A DNA stretch of 64,000 nt from Roseicyclus persicicus (GCF_012395815.1 NZ_JAAZQQ010000002.1:62001-126000); one strand, 5' to 3'. Positions 32,676-42,554 are shown, counted from the stretch's first letter. Program-made: numbers and translations. The notes: a model not told the origin generated them from the letters alone.

Positions 32676-35636
32676 TTACCCTTCGATGGTCAGCGCGTCG
32701 TTGACGAGCGCGTTCTGTTGGGACTTGTGCTGGCTCGCCAGGCCCGTAGCCGGCGAGGCGGTGGCGGCGCGGCCGGCATAGCGCGGCCGGGTGTGCTTGG
32801 CGCCGATGCGGGTCAGCACCCACTCGAGGTTCGGCTCGACGAAGGTCCAGGCGCCCTGGTTCTTGGGCTCCTCCTGGCACCAGACGATCTCGGCGCCCTT
32901 GAAGCGCTCCAGCTCCTTCATCAGCGCGAGCGCCGGGAAGGGATAGAACTGCTCCAGCCGCAACAGGTAGATGTCGTCGATGCCGCGGGCGTCGCGCTCT
33001 TCCAGCAGGTCGTAGTAGACCTTGCCCGACGAGATCACGACGCGGCGGATCTTGGCGTCGGGCTTGAGCTTGGTGTCCGAATGCCCCTTTTCGGCATCGT
33101 CCCAGAGCACCCGGTGGAAGCTCGACCCGGTGACGAAATCCTCGGCATCCGAAATCGCCAGCTTGTGCCGCAGGAGCGATTTCGGCGTCATCAGCACCAG
33201 CGGCTTGCGGAAGCTGCGGTGGATCTGCCGGCGCAGGATGTGGAAGTAGTTGGCCGGCGTGGTGCAGTTCGCCACGATCCAGTTGTCCTCGGCGCACATC
33301 TGCAGGAACCGTTCCAGCCGGGCGGAGCTATGCTCGGGGCCCTGGCCCTCGAAGCCGTGCGGCAGGAGCATGACGAGGCCCGACATGCGCAGCCACTTGC
33401 GCTCGCCCGACGAGATGAACTGGTCGAACATGATCTGCGCGCCGTTGGCGAAGTCGCCGAACTGCGCCTCCCACATCACCAGCGCGTTGGGCTCGGCCAG
33501 CGAATAGCCGTACTCGAAGCCGAGCACCGCGTATTCCGACAGCATCGAGTCGATGACCTCGTACTTCGCCTGCCCTTCGCGGACGTGGTTCAGCGGGTAG
33601 TAGCGGTCCTCGGTCTCCTGGTCGATCAGGCCGGAGTGGCGCTGGGAGAAGGTGCCGCGGGTGCTGTCCTGGCCCGCCAGCCGCACCGGGTAGCCCTCGG
33701 ACAGGAGGCTGCCGAAGGCCAGCGCCTCGGCGGTCGCCCAGTCGAAGCCCTTGCCGGTGGAGAACATGTCGGCCTTGGTCTCCAGCAGGCGCTGCACCGT
33801 CTTGTGCAGGTTGAACCCGTCCGGCGCCGTGGTCAGCGCGCGGCCCACCTCGGCCATGGTCTCGGGCTTGATGGCGGTTTCGCCGCGCTGGTACTCCTCG
33901 CCCTCGCGGTTGAGGTGCGACCAGCGCCCGTCCAGCCAGTCGGCCTTGTTGGGCTTGTATTCCTTGCCGGCCTCGAACTCGGTGTTCAGCTTGGCCTGGA
34001 AGGCCGCCTTGGCGTCCTCGATCTCGCCCTCGGGGATCAGCCCGTCCTTGACCAGCCGCTCGGTGTAGAGCTGCAGGGTGGTCTTCTGGCGCTTGATCTT
34101 GGTGTACATCACCGGGTTGGTGAACATGGGCTCGTCGCCCTCGTTGTGCCCGAAGCGCCGGTAGCAGAAGATGTCGATCACGACGTCCTTGCCGAACTTC
34201 TGCCGGAACTCGGTGGCGACCTTGGCGGCGTGCACCACCGCCTCGGGGTCGTCCCCGTTCACGTGGAAGATCGGCGCCTCGACCATCAGGGCGATGTCGG
34301 TGGGGTAGGGGGACGAGCGCGAGAAATGCGGCGCGGTGGTGAAGCCGATCTGGTTGTTCACCACGATGTGCATGGTGCCGCCCGTCCGGTGCCCGCGGAT
34401 GCCCGACAGCTGGAAGCCCTCGGCCACGATGCCCTGGCCGGCAAAGGCCGCGTCGCCGTGCAGCAGCACCGCCATGACCTGCCGGCGCTGGGTGTCGCCC
34501 AGCTGGTCCTGCTTGGCGCGGACCTTGCCGAGGACGACGGGGTTCACCGCCTCGAGGTGGCTGGGGTTGGCGGTCAGCGACAGGTGGACGGTGTTGCCGT
34601 CGAATTCCCGGTCGGAGGACGCGCCGAGGTGATACTTCACGTCGCCCGAGCCGTCCACGTCCTCGGGCTTGAAGCTGCCGCCCTGGAACTCGTTGAAGAT
34701 CGCGCGGTAGGGCTTGCCCATCACGTTGGCCAGCACCGACAGGCGGCCGCGGTGCGGCATCCCGATGACGATCTCCTTCAGACCCAGCGCGCCGCCGCGC
34801 TTGATGATCTGCTCCATCGCCGGGATCAGCGCCTCGCCGCCGTCAAGGCCGAAGCGCTTGGTGCCCATGTATTTCACATGCAGGAACTTCTCGAAGCCCT
34901 CGGCCTCGACCAGCTTGTTCAGGATCGCCTTGCGCCCCTCGCGGGTGAAGGCGATCTCCTTGCCGTAGCCCTCGATCCGCTCCTTCAGCCAGGCGGCCTG
35001 CTCGGGGTCCGAGATGTGCATGTACTGCAGCGCGAAGGTGCCGCAGTAGGTGCGCTTCACGATCTCCAGGATCTGCCGGATCGACGCGGTCTGCAGCCCC
35101 AACACGTTGTCGAGGAAGATCGGCCGGTCCATGTCGGCCTCGGTGAAGCCGTAGGATTTCGGGTCCAGCTCCGGGTGCGGGGTCTGGTCGCGCATCCCCA
35201 GCGGGTCGAGGTCGGCCACCAGGTGGCCGCGGATGCGGTAGGCGCGGATCAGCATCAGCGCGCGGATGGAATCGAGCACCGCGCGCTGGATCTGCGCGTC
35301 GGTCACGGCCACGCCCTTCTCGGCGGCCTTGGCCTTGATCTTCTCGCCCGCGCCCTTGGCCTCGGCGGCGGCCTGCGGCCATTCCCCGGTCAGCGCCGCG
35401 GTCAGGTCGTCGCCCGGCACGGGGGGCCAGTCGCGCCGCGCCCAGCTCGGGCCCTGCGCCTCGGCCTGCGCGTCGGCGGGGGCATCCCCCAGCGCCGCGA
35501 AGAAGGCGCGCCAGCCCTCGTCCACGGCGGCGGGGTCGTTGGCGTACTGCGCGTAGAGCTGCTCCAGGTAGGCCGCGTTGTGGCCCTGCATGAAGGAGCT
35601 GGCGTGGAACAGGTCGTTGGGGCTCTGGTCGGTCAT
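32676..35636 (-). CDS. sucA: 2-oxoglutarate dehydrogenase E1
   Basis: 986 residues; thiamine-diphosphate enzyme that decarboxylates 2-oxoglutarate and transfers the succinyl group to E2. The N-terminal segment SFMQGHNAAYLEQLYAQY is the E2-binding part of OGDH. The ThDP/substrate region has IGMPHRGRLSVLANVMGKPYRAIFNEF, the HGDAAFAGQGIVAE loop and VNNQIGFTT, with FCYRRFGHNEGDEPMFTNP further on. The C-terminal part has WEAQFGDFANGAQIMFDQFISSGE-type sequence. Full length. Between sucD and sucA lie two exported proteins of unknown function, while sucB follows directly. Confidence 0.97.
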   Translation of the reverse strand: MTDQSPNDLFHASSFMQGHNAAYLEQLYAQYANDPAAVDEGWRAFFAALGDAPADAQAEAQGPSWARRDWPPVPGDDLTAALTGEWPQAAAEAKGAGEKIKAKAAEKGVAVTDAQIQRAVLDSIRALMLIRAYRIRGHLVADLDPLGMRDQTPHPELDPKSYGFTEADMDRPIFLDNVLGLQTASIRQILEIVKRTYCGTFALQYMHISDPEQAAWLKERIEGYGKEIAFTREGRKAILNKLVEAEGFEKFLHVKYMGTKRFGLDGGEALIPAMEQIIKRGGALGLKEIVIGMPHRGRLSVLANVMGKPYRAIFNEFQGGSFKPEDVDGSGDVKYHLGASSDREFDGNTVHLSLTANPSHLEAVNPVVLGKVRAKQDQLGDTQRRQVMAVLLHGDAAFAGQGIVAEGFQLSGIRGHRTGGTMHIVVNNQIGFTTAPHFSRSSPYPTDIALMVEAPIFHVNGDDPEAVVHAAKVATEFRQKFGKDVVIDIFCYRRFGHNEGDEPMFTNPVMYTKIKRQKTTLQLYTERLVKDGLIPEGEIEDAKAAFQAKLNTEFEAGKEYKPNKADWLDGRWSHLNREGEEYQRGETAIKPETMAEVGRALTTAPDGFNLHKTVQRLLETKADMFSTGKGFDWATAEALAFGSLLSEGYPVRLAGQDSTRGTFSQRHSGLIDQETEDRYYPLNHVREGQAKYEVIDSMLSEYAVLGFEYGYSLAEPNALVMWEAQFGDFANGAQIMFDQFISSGERKWLRMSGLVMLLPHGFEGQGPEHSSARLERFLQMCAEDNWIVANCTTPANYFHILRRQIHRSFRKPLVLMTPKSLLRHKLAISDAEDFVTGSSFHRVLWDDAEKGHSDTKLKPDAKIRRVVISSGKVYYDLLEERDARGIDDIYLLRLEQFYPFPALALMKELERFKGAEIVWCQEEPKNQGAWTFVEPNLEWVLTRIGAKHTRPRYAGRAATASPATGLASQHKSQQNALVNDALTIEG

Positions 35637-35679
35637 GGGGTCGGTCCTCGCTCGAGGGACGGGTTATGGGGCGGCGCTC

Positions 35680-36426
35680 TCACTGGCTGGGCGCGTCGGG
35701 GGAAAACATCAGTTCGATGATGAAGACCTCGTTGGCCCCGAGCGGCGGCTCGGGCGCGGGGTCGGGGGCGGCACTGGCGATGTAGAAGGACAGGTCGATC
35801 CCCGGCTCGTAGGGGATCGGCGACAGCACCGTGGTGCGGATGCCGGGCGCCTGCTCGGGCACCGGGGTCTCGGCGCCGAACATGGTGGCGATGATGTCGA
35901 TACCCGCGTCCATCGTGGTGCCGGACGTGGCCCTCATGCAGCGGATCCGCCGCGCGCCGTCATCGGCGCTGTCGCCGGCCAGCAGCAACAGCGCGCCGTC
36001 GGGGTGGGTGAACAGGCGCCGGCCCTCGGCATAGGCGGCGATCTCGGCCTGCGCCGCGGCGCGCTGCGCGCCGGCATCCGCGGCGCTCCAGTCGAAGTCG
36101 CTGTCCCACAGGGGGGCGCTGGCGTCGGCGATGGCGGCGACGGCGGCCGCGCGGTCGGCCTCGGGCAGCGGCAGCCAGCCCTCGGCGGCCAGGTCCGCGG
36201 CATAGCGGTCCGGGTCGAAATGCGCCTGCAGGCAGGCGTCGATCGACGGCAGCGTCGCGTCGAAGCCAAGCTCGCCCGTCTCCTGCGCCCGCGCCGGCAG
36301 GCCGGCGAACAGCGCCGCAGCCAGCGCCGCCAGCCCCAGCGCCCCGGCGGCATGGACCGCGCGCCACAGCCGCCGCGTCCGCGCGGGCGCCTCGCTGGCC
36401 GGGATCGGGCGGGGCAGGCGGGTCAT
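35680..36426 (-). CDS. Hypothetical exported protein of the suc region (member A)
   Basis: 248 residues. A cytoplasmic start of about 20 residues (with TRRLWR) is followed by a hydrophobic segment (about 25-47) with the pattern AVHAAGALGLAALAAAL and LPARAQ, giving a signal-peptide-like end. The rest is a soluble, probably periplasmic domain with DACLQAHFDPDRYAADLAAEGW and few Cys. The ATG overlaps the stop of the preceding gene by four bases. The N-terminal hydrophobic pattern and the DACL.../LCTDP type segment recall the neighbouring 36423-37142 and 38221-38775 proteins, suggesting one family. The function is unknown. Confidence 0.75.
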   Translation of the reverse strand: MTRLPRPIPASEAPARTRRLWRAVHAAGALGLAALAAALFAGLPARAQETGELGFDATLPSIDACLQAHFDPDRYAADLAAEGWLPLPEADRAAAVAAIADASAPLWDSDFDWSAADAGAQRAAAQAEIAAYAEGRRLFTHPDGALLLLAGDSADDGARRIRCMRATSGTTMDAGIDIIATMFGAETPVPEQAPGIRTTVLSPIPYEPGIDLSFYIASAAPDPAPEPPLGANEVFIIELMFSPDAPSQ

Positions 36427-37142
36427 TGCGCGGGGACCTCCAGCCGCTCGTAGCGGAAGCTTTCGGGCAGCGCCGTCAGGTCGTCGGCCACCCGCAGGTA
36501 GAGCTGGTATTCGTCGTAGGTCAGCCCGTCGCGGGTGTTGGTCACCGTGCCGCTGAAGATCGTGCCGACCGTGCCCGACTGCGGCATCGGCTCGGGCGCC
36601 GTGGCGGTATCCCAGTAGCCTTCGATCCCGGCGCCGGCCGGGCCCGCGAAGTAGCAGCTCAGCCGCTCGCCGTCGGCGCCGTCGGCGTGGGCCAGCGCAA
36701 GGATCGCCCCGCCCTGCGTCCAGACGCCGAGGTCGCCCGCCGCGACCAGCGCGCCGAAATTCGCCGCCAGCTGCGGCACCAGTTCCAGCATCGCGGGCAC
36801 CGGCGCGTCCTCGCCGAGAATCGAGCCGACATGCGCCCCGGCCAGCGCCGCGAGGTCGGCGTCCTCCGCCGCCACGCGCGTCCAGCCGGAGGCCGCGACC
36901 TGCGCCGCCTTGGCCGCGCCGGTCGTCATCGGGTCGGTGCAGAGCGCCACGGCCTGCCCCAGCGGCGTCGACAGGTCGACCGCGGTTCCCTGCGCCCGTG
37001 CCGGCAGCCCGAGGCTCAGCGCCGCGGCCAGCGCGAGCAGCCCCGCGGCCCCAGCGGCATGGCCCACGCGCAGCGCGGCCTGCCGCAGGTCGCGGTGGCC
37101 GGGCTGCCCCCGGGCCGGGGCGAAGGGGGTCTGGTCTGTCAT
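36423..37142 (-). CDS. Hypothetical exported protein of the suc region (member B)
   Basis: 239 residues. After a cytoplasmic segment of ~23 residues comes a hydrophobic stretch, GHAAGAAGLLALAAALSLGLPARAQ, closely like that of the next gene, then a soluble domain with one early Cys (ALCTDPMTT) and another in LSCYFAGPAG. The C-terminal half has GTVTNTRDGLTYDEYQLYLRV. No family recognised. It lies 183 bases downstream of sucD and is translationally coupled to the member A gene (ATGA overlap), which precedes sucA. Export is inferred from the N-terminus. Confidence 0.75.
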   Translation of the reverse strand: MTDQTPFAPARGQPGHRDLRQAALRVGHAAGAAGLLALAAALSLGLPARAQGTAVDLSTPLGQAVALCTDPMTTGAAKAAQVAASGWTRVAAEDADLAALAGAHVGSILGEDAPVPAMLELVPQLAANFGALVAAGDLGVWTQGGAILALAHADGADGERLSCYFAGPAGAGIEGYWDTATAPEPMPQSGTVGTIFSGTVTNTRDGLTYDEYQLYLRVADDLTALPESFRYERLEVPAQ

Positions 37143-37291
37143 CCGTCGGGCCTTGTCTGCGGGTCCTGAAGCGTCGGGAAAGGGGTCCGGGTCCGGGCCC
37201 CTGTCGCGCCGCTTGCACGCGGTCCGTCGCGGGTCGTGTGCGGGTCTGTCGTCTACGCTCCTCCCTCGTCTCCGGTGTCGGTCAGGCAGCC

Positions 37292-37313
37292 GGGTGTCCC
37301 CCGCGGGACACCC
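37292..37313. repeat. Strong hairpin between sucD and the exported-protein genes
   Basis: GGGTGTCCC (37292-37300) and GGGACACCC (37305-37313) form a perfect 9-bp stem with a 4-base loop, 13 bases after the sucD stop on the minus strand. No T-run follows. It may stabilise the sucCD message or partly terminate before the downstream genes. Confidence 0.55.
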
Positions 37314-37325
37314 GACACCCGTTTC

Positions 37326-38207
37326 TCAGCCGATGGCCTTGAGCACGGCCTCGCCCAGCCCCGCGGGGCTGTCGGCGACGACGATGCCCGCGGCCTTCAT
37401 CGCCTCGATCTTGTCCTCGGCGCCGCCCTTGCCGCCGGCGACGATGGCGCCCGCGTGGCCCATGCGGCGGCCCGGAGGGGCGGTGCGGCCGGCGATGAAG
37501 CCCGCGGTCGGCTTCCAGCGGCCGCGCTTCTTCTCGTCGGCGAGGAACTGGGCGGCTTCTTCCTCGGCGGAGCCGCCGATCTCGCCGATCATGATGATCG
37601 CCTCGGTCTCGTCATCGGCCAGGAACCACTCCAGCACGTCCAGGTGCTCGGTGCCCTTGATCGGGTCGCCGCCGATGCCGACGCAGGTCGACTGGCCCAG
37701 GCCCACGTCGGTCGTCTGCTTGACGGCCTCGTAGGTCAGCGTGCCCGAGCGGGACACGACGCCGACCTTGCCGCGGCGGTGGATGTGGCCGGGCATGATG
37801 CCGATCTTGCAGGCGCCCGGCGTGATGACGCCCGGGCAGTTCGGCCCGATCAGCCGCGAGGACGTGCCCTGCAGCGCGCGCTTGACCTTCATCATGTCGA
37901 GCACCGGGATGCCCTCGGTGATGCAGACGATCAGCTCCATCCCGGCGTCGATCGCCTCGAGGATCGAGTCGGCGGCGAACGGCGGCGGCACGTAGATCAC
38001 GGTGGCGTTCGCCTGCGTGGCATGGCGCGCCTCGTGCACCGAGTTGAAGACCGGCAGGTCGAGGTGGGTCATGCCGCCCTTGCCGGGCGTGACGCCGCCC
38101 ACCATCTTGGTGCCGTAGGCGATGGCCTGCTCGGAATGGAAGGTGCCCTGGCTGCCGGTGAAGCCCTGGCAGATAACCCTGGTGTTCTCGTCGACGAGGA
38201 CGGCCAT
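37326..38207 (-). CDS. sucD: Succinyl-CoA synthetase alpha subunit
   Basis: 293 residues; with SucC it converts succinyl-CoA to succinate while making a nucleoside triphosphate. The CoA-binding N-terminal domain shows [20 protein letters not shown] and GGVTPGKGG. The phosphorylated active-site residue is His251 in [12 protein letters not shown], and the [11 protein letters not shown] segment is conserved. Full length. It is separated from sucC by a sulfotransferase-like gene and an exported unknown, which is unusual since sucC and sucD are normally adjacent. Confidence 0.97.
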   Translation of the reverse strand: MAVLVDENTRVICQGFTGSQGTFHSEQAIAYGTKMVGGVTPGKGGMTHLDLPVFNSVHEARHATQANATVIYVPPPFAADSILEAIDAGMELIVCITEGIPVLDMMKVKRALQGTSSRLIGPNCPGVITPGACKIGIMPGHIHRRGKVGVVSRSGTLTYEAVKQTTDVGLGQSTCVGIGGDPIKGTEHLDVLEWFLADDETEAIIMIGEIGGSAEEEAAQFLADEKKRGRWKPTAGFIAGRTAPPGRRMGHAGAIVAGGKGGAEDKIEAMKAAGIVVADSPAGLGEAVLKAIG

Positions 38208-38220
38208 CGCGTCTTTCTCC

Positions 38221-38775
38221 TCAGTTCTGGTCGGTCTGGGAGGGCCGGAGCCGCTCCACGTTCAGGAAGGTCTCGAGTCCCGCCTCGGTCCGGCGCGTGC
38301 CGACATGGACCACCGCGGCGACGCGGGGGTTCAGCTGGCGGCCCTCGATGAAGGCCGTGCCCGAGACGGGGGAATGGGTGATCGGCAGCGGGATCGCCTG
38401 GCCGAAGACCGGCGGCCGCTCCATCAGCGCCACCAGCGCCTCGGTCGCGGGGCGGGTGTGGTTGCCGGGAAACGCCACCTCGCAGCGCCGGTCGGTGCCC
38501 GGCGTGACGGGCCGGTCGGTCGGCTCCAGCGTGATGTCGTAGAAATCGAGCGCGAAGGGCAGGCCCGCGCCGCCCTGCGCGGCGACGTAGGCGCGCATCC
38601 GGTCCTCGGCCTCGGCCGCGGTCAGGCCGCGCACGGTGCAGGTCTCGGCAAAGGCGCCGATGGCGAGGTCGGCGGTGGACGGCGGGCTGCCGGCCTGGGC
38701 GATCCGCGCCGCGATCAGGATCAGGAACAGCGCCGCGCCGACGGCGTGCAGGACGGACCAGAGCGCGCGGGTCAT
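38221..38775 (-). CDS. Hypothetical exported protein of the suc region (member C)
   Basis: 184 residues. It begins [29 protein letters not shown], a signal peptide or anchor, with the same xxHAxGA opening as the two exported proteins further downstream. The soluble part has [28 protein letters not shown] and [27 protein letters not shown], with two Cys that could pair. No family recognised. The start overlaps the sulfotransferase-like gene by four bases and the end is 13 bases before sucD, so it is firmly inside the suc transcription unit. Confidence 0.75.
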   Translation of the reverse strand: MTRALWSVLHAVGAALFLILIAARIAQAGSPPSTADLAIGAFAETCTVRGLTAAEAEDRMRAYVAAQGGAGLPFALDFYDITLEPTDRPVTPGTDRRCEVAFPGNHTRPATEALVALMERPPVFGQAIPLPITHSPVSGTAFIEGRQLNPRVAAVVHVGTRRTEAGLETFLNVERLRPSQTDQN

Positions 38776-39869
38776 GCCAGCCCCTCCGATTGCAGCGGGG
38801 CGAGCCCGTCCAGCCGCAGCAGCGCCCCGTCGGCGGGGCGCAGCTCGGCGGTGAGATGGTCGATCGACCGGGCCACGGCGGCCCAGCCGCGCCGGGTCGC
38901 CGCCGCGGCGGTGGCCGACAGGCTGGCCGCGACCGCCTCGAAGGGCACCGGGGCGATCGGGTCGGGGCGCTGCAGGGGCTCGTGCAGGAAGGCGTCGCTC
39001 GCCGGCCGGTCGAGCCGCCGGGCAAACCCCGCCCGCGCGGGTCCGGCGCTTTCGGCGATGGCCTCCTGCAGGGTCAGCGGCAGCCGGTAGCGCGTCGCCG
39101 GGTCGGCGAGGCGCGCGCAGAGTTCGCCGAACAGCGCCGCGAGGCTGCGACGCAGGACCTGCGGGTCGAGCCGCCGGGCCATCGCGGCGCGGAGCCGGGC
39201 CGCCACGGCGAACAGCAGCGCCGCCTGTTCGGCCGAGGGGCTGGGGTTGAGCACCGCGTCGCCCTCGGCCAGCGCCCGGTCGCGCAGCGCGGCCGGCAGG
39301 TCGAGGAAGGCCCAGGCGTCGGCCATCAGGCTGCCGCCCTCGAAGCGGGCGGGGTCGAATTCGCGCACGCGCACGGCCTCGGGGCCGAACACGTCGATGT
39401 AGCGCTCGATCGCCGGCACGTAGTCGAACTCGGGCCGGCTGGCATAGCCATGCGCGACCTCGACCGGCCCGGTGCGGACCACGCCGGCCTTGATCCGCTG
39501 CAGGTAGAGCGAGGTGAACAGGCCGACATGCGGCCGCACGTAGAAGTGCAGCCGGACCTCGTGCGGCCCGAGCCCGTCCAGCGCCGCCTTAAGCGCCTCG
39601 GGCTCGGCCGAGATGAAGTGCTCGGAACTCAGAAGCACCCGCGGCGCGTCGGTCGCCCGCAGGCTGCGGGCGACCCGGGCCCAGGCCCGCGCGCAGGCCT
39701 CGGGCTCGTGCTGGAACGCGGAGAGCGCGTGATGACCCTGCCCGCGCGGCCCGAACCCGGGCAGCGCGATGCCATGGCCGGCCAGATCCGGGGCGAGCCG
39801 CGCCAGCCGGTGCTGGAGCGCCGTCGACCCGGTCTTGTGGATGCCGGCATGGATCTGGATCACGCGCAT
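38772..39869 (-). CDS. Sulfotransferase-like P-loop protein between sucC and sucD
   Basis: 365 residues. The N-terminal [17 protein letters not shown] is a 5'-phosphosulfate-binding loop of the sulfotransferase type (Lys12-Thr13-Gly14-Ser15-Thr16), and LLSSEHF with [20 protein letters not shown] resembles the 3'-phosphate-binding region of surface-glycan sulfotransferases. The C-terminal third is Ala/Arg-rich with no clear match. PAPS-dependent transfer to a polysaccharide is the typical role; the acceptor is unknown. It starts 17 bases after sucC and overlaps the next gene by four bases, so it is co-transcribed with TCA genes. Confidence 0.75.
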   Translation of the reverse strand: MRVIQIHAGIHKTGSTALQHRLARLAPDLAGHGIALPGFGPRGQGHHALSAFQHEPEACARAWARVARSLRATDAPRVLLSSEHFISAEPEALKAALDGLGPHEVRLHFYVRPHVGLFTSLYLQRIKAGVVRTGPVEVAHGYASRPEFDYVPAIERYIDVFGPEAVRVREFDPARFEGGSLMADAWAFLDLPAALRDRALAEGDAVLNPSPSAEQAALLFAVAARLRAAMARRLDPQVLRRSLAALFGELCARLADPATRYRLPLTLQEAIAESAGPARAGFARRLDRPASDAFLHEPLQRPDPIAPVPFEAVAASLSATAAAATRRGWAAVARSIDHLTAELRPADGALLRLDGLAPLQSEGLA

Positions 39870-39886
39870 CGGCCGATGGCCCCGGA

Positions 39887-41080
39887 TCAGCCCTTGACCG
39901 CCTTGACGATCTTGGCGGCGGCGTCGGACAGGTTGTCGGCGGCGATCACGTTCAGCCCGGAGGCGTTGATGATCTCCTTGCCCTTCTCGACGTTGGTGCC
40001 CTCGAGGCGCACCACCAGCGGCACCTGCAGGCCCACCTCCTTGACCGCGGCCACCACGCCCTCGGCGATGATGTCGCAGCGCATGATGCCGCCGAAGATG
40101 TTGACCAGGATGCCCTTCACGTTCGGGTCCGAGGTGATGATCTTGAACGCCTCGGTCACCTTCTCCTTGGTGGCCGAGCCGCCCACGTCGAGGAAGTTGG
40201 CCGGTTCCGAGCCATACAGCTTGATGATGTCCATCGTCGCCATGGCCAGGCCCGCGCCGTTCACCATGCAGCCGATCTCGCCATCCAGCGCGATGTAGTT
40301 GAGGTCGTACTTGGAGGCCTGAAGCTCCTTGGAGTCTTCCTCGGTCTCGTCGCGCAGCGCCATGATGTCGGGCTGGCGGTAAAGCGCGTTGCCGTCGAAG
40401 CCGAGCTTGGCGTCGAGCACCTTGAGGGAGCCGCCGTCGGTCACAATCAGCGGGTTGATTTCCAGCATCTCCATGTCCTTCTCGACGAAGGCCTTGTAGA
40501 GCAGGCCCATCAGCGAGACGCATTCCTTGACCTGCTTGCCCTCGAGCCCGAGGGCAAAGGCGATGCGGCGGCCGTGGTAGGGCTGGTAGCCCGTCACCGG
40601 GTCGACGGCGAAGGACAGGATCTTCTCGGGCGTGTGGGCCGCGACCTCCTCGATGTCCATGCCGCCCTCGGTCGAGCAGACGAAGGAGATGCGGCTGGAG
40701 CCACGGTCGACCAGCAGCGCGAGGTAGAGCTCGCGCTCGATGCCCGAGCCGTCCTCGATGTAGATGCGGTTGACCTGCTTGCCCGCGGGGCCGGTCTGGT
40801 GCGTCACCAGCGTGCGGCCGAGCATCTTCTTGGCCTCGTCGGCGGCTTCCTCGACCGACTTGGCCAGGCGGACGCCGCCTTTCTCGCCGGCGTCGGCTTC
40901 CTTGAACTTGCCCTTGCCGCGGCCGCCGGCGTGGATCTGCGCCTTGACCACCCACAGCGGGCCGTCCAGTTCGCCCGCCGCGGTCTTGGCCTCCTCGGCC
41001 TTCAGAACCACCCGGCCATCGCTGACCGGTGCGCCGTACTGACGAAGGAGTGCCTTCGCCTGGTATTCATGAATGTTCAT
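39887..41080 (-). CDS. sucC: Succinyl-CoA synthetase beta subunit
   Basis: 397 residues, ATP-grasp fold. Motifs are [34 protein letters not shown], and the nucleotide/metal region [26 protein letters not shown], with [19 protein letters not shown] and [14 protein letters not shown] near the C-terminus. The ATG at 41080 is the family start; the sequence upstream to 41188 is non-coding and carries operator-like palindromes. It appears to head a transcription unit: sucC, sulfotransferase-like gene, exported unknown, sucD, and onwards. Confidence 0.97.
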   Translation of the reverse strand: MNIHEYQAKALLRQYGAPVSDGRVVLKAEEAKTAAGELDGPLWVVKAQIHAGGRGKGKFKEADAGEKGGVRLAKSVEEAADEAKKMLGRTLVTHQTGPAGKQVNRIYIEDGSGIERELYLALLVDRGSSRISFVCSTEGGMDIEEVAAHTPEKILSFAVDPVTGYQPYHGRRIAFALGLEGKQVKECVSLMGLLYKAFVEKDMEMLEINPLIVTDGGSLKVLDAKLGFDGNALYRQPDIMALRDETEEDSKELQASKYDLNYIALDGEIGCMVNGAGLAMATMDIIKLYGSEPANFLDVGGSATKEKVTEAFKIITSDPNVKGILVNIFGGIMRCDIIAEGVVAAVKEVGLQVPLVVRLEGTNVEKGKEIINASGLNVIAADNLSDAAAKIVKAVKG

Positions 41081-41189
41081 GAAACTGTCCCGTCCTTGGT
41101 GGTGTTTGACCCGGCATAACCACAACCCAAGGGCGCAATGAAACGGCATTCTGCCGCAGGACAGGGCAATCCGCGAAAAAAGCGACATT

Positions 41190-41221
41190 TGTGATCACAG
41201 CCAGAAAACGTGTGATCACAA
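41190..41221 (-). promoter_or_regulatory. Composite double-palindrome element upstream of sucC
   Basis: TGTGATCACA occurs at 41190-41199 and again at 41211-41220, 21 bp apart, with AGAAAA (41203-41208) between. A nearly identical element (27 of 32 positions) lies upstream of sdhC at 49127-49158. It ends 110 bases before the sucC start codon. Two dimeric proteins could bind on one face of the helix. Confidence 0.7.
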
Positions 41222-41237
41222 GTTTGCGGTAACGGTC

Positions 41238-41254
41238 GTATGCCGTGGTATGCC
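41238..41254. promoter_or_regulatory. GTATGCC-type site upstream of sucC
   Basis: GTATGCCGTGGTATGCC resembles the perfect lpd-upstream palindrome GTATGCCATGGCATAC with three differences. It lies between the pepT stop and the double-palindrome element, about 160 bases upstream of sucC. Confidence 0.35.
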
Positions 41255-41262
41255 GGTGCGAC

Positions 41263-42495
41263 TCAGGCGGCGGCGCGGGCCGCGATGCTCAGCATCAGCC
41301 GCGTCGCCAGCGCCATGTCCTGCACCGAGACGTATTCCAGCGGCCCGTGCACGTTCTGCATCCCGGTGAACAGGTTGGGGCAGGGCACGCCCATTTCCGT
41401 CAGGCGCGAGCCGTCGGTGCCGCCCCGGATCACGGCCTCGACCGGCTCCACCCCGATCTCGCGCAGCGCGTCGCGGGCGAGGTCGACGGGCGTCATGTCG
41501 TCCTCCAGCCAGTAGCGCATGTTGCGGTACTGCGGCGTGATCTCGACATCGATCTTCGCGCGTGGCTCCGTCGCCGCGATGGCGGCGCAAACCTGCCGGA
41601 CGAGGTCGCCCTTGGCCGCCAGCCCCGCGCGCTCGAAATCGCGCAGGATGAAGCGCACCACCATGCGGTCGGCGCTGCCCTTCATGTCGACGGCGTGGAT
41701 GAACCCCTCGCGGTCGGCGGTGGTCTCGGGGGTCATGGTCGCCTGCGGCAGGGTCTCGACGATGCGCGAGGCGAGGTGGATCGCGTTCACCAGCTTGCCG
41801 GTCGCCTCGCCGGGGTGGATCGACACGCCGGTGACGGTGACGACGCAGAAATCGGCGCTGAAGGTCTCGTAGACCACCTCGCCCGCATCGCCGCCGTCGA
41901 AGGTGTAGGCGAAGTCGACGCCGAGGTCCTTGGGCAGGCGCGGGTCGACACCGCGGCCGATCTCCTCGTCGGGGGTAAAGGCGATGCGGATGGTGGGCCG
42001 CGGCAGGTCGGGGTTCTGCAGCAGGTGCCGCGCGGCGGTCATGATGATGGCGATGCCGGCCTTGTCGTCGGCGCCCAGCAGCGTGGTGCCCGAGGCGGTC
42101 ACGATGTCCTCGCCGATCTTGCCGGCGAGGTAGGGGAAATCCTCGGGCGTCAGGGTCAGGTCGGGGGCGTCGGGGAAGGTGATCGCGCCGCCGTTGTAGC
42201 CGCGGATGACGCGGGGCTTCACGCCCTCGGCGTGGAACTGCGGCGCGGTGTCGACATGGGCGAGAAAGCCGATGGTCGGCCCGGGGCGGTTGCCGGGGAT
42301 GGTGGCAAGGACGGTGCCGTAGGGGGTCTTGGTGACCGCGGCGGCGCCGATCTCCTGCAGTTCCTGCACCATGAGGTCGAGCATGGCGTGCTGGATCGCG
42401 GTCGAGGGGGTCGCCTTGCTGTCCATGTCGGACTGGCTGTCGATGGCGGCGTAACGGCAGAGCCGCGTTTCCAGTTCGGCGTCGAAGTCTCGCAT
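41263..42495 (-). CDS. pepT: Peptidase T (tripeptide aminopeptidase)
   Basis: 410 residues; a zinc-dependent M20-family exopeptidase that removes the N-terminal residue of tripeptides in the cytosol. Visible signatures are TIGFLAHVDTAPQF (first metal His and catalytic Asp), TTLLGADDKAGIAIIM (bridging Asp), FTPDEEIGRGVD (catalytic Glu and metal Glu), YTFDGGDAGEVVYETFSA, and IRGGTDGSRL near the end. Full length. GGAGGGACACC is upstream of the ATG. It is preceded by three tandem palindromes and followed by the regulatory region of sucC. Confidence 0.95.
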   Translation of the reverse strand: MRDFDAELETRLCRYAAIDSQSDMDSKATPSTAIQHAMLDLMVQELQEIGAAAVTKTPYGTVLATIPGNRPGPTIGFLAHVDTAPQFHAEGVKPRVIRGYNGGAITFPDAPDLTLTPEDFPYLAGKIGEDIVTASGTTLLGADDKAGIAIIMTAARHLLQNPDLPRPTIRIAFTPDEEIGRGVDPRLPKDLGVDFAYTFDGGDAGEVVYETFSADFCVVTVTGVSIHPGEATGKLVNAIHLASRIVETLPQATMTPETTADREGFIHAVDMKGSADRMVVRFILRDFERAGLAAKGDLVRQVCAAIAATEPRAKIDVEITPQYRNMRYWLEDDMTPVDLARDALREIGVEPVEAVIRGGTDGSRLTEMGVPCPNLFTGMQNVHGPLEYVSVQDMALATRLMLSIAARAAA

Positions 42496-42554
42496 GGTGT
42501 CCCTCCTGTCGGTCGGGGGATCAGGGGCCGGGGCGCGGCGGATGTCAACGGGGG

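Noticed and set aside
38772-40955. A 727-residue frame spanning the sulfotransferase-like gene and sucC
   Set aside because: The first half is a shifted frame of sucC; the sulfotransferase starts at 39869.
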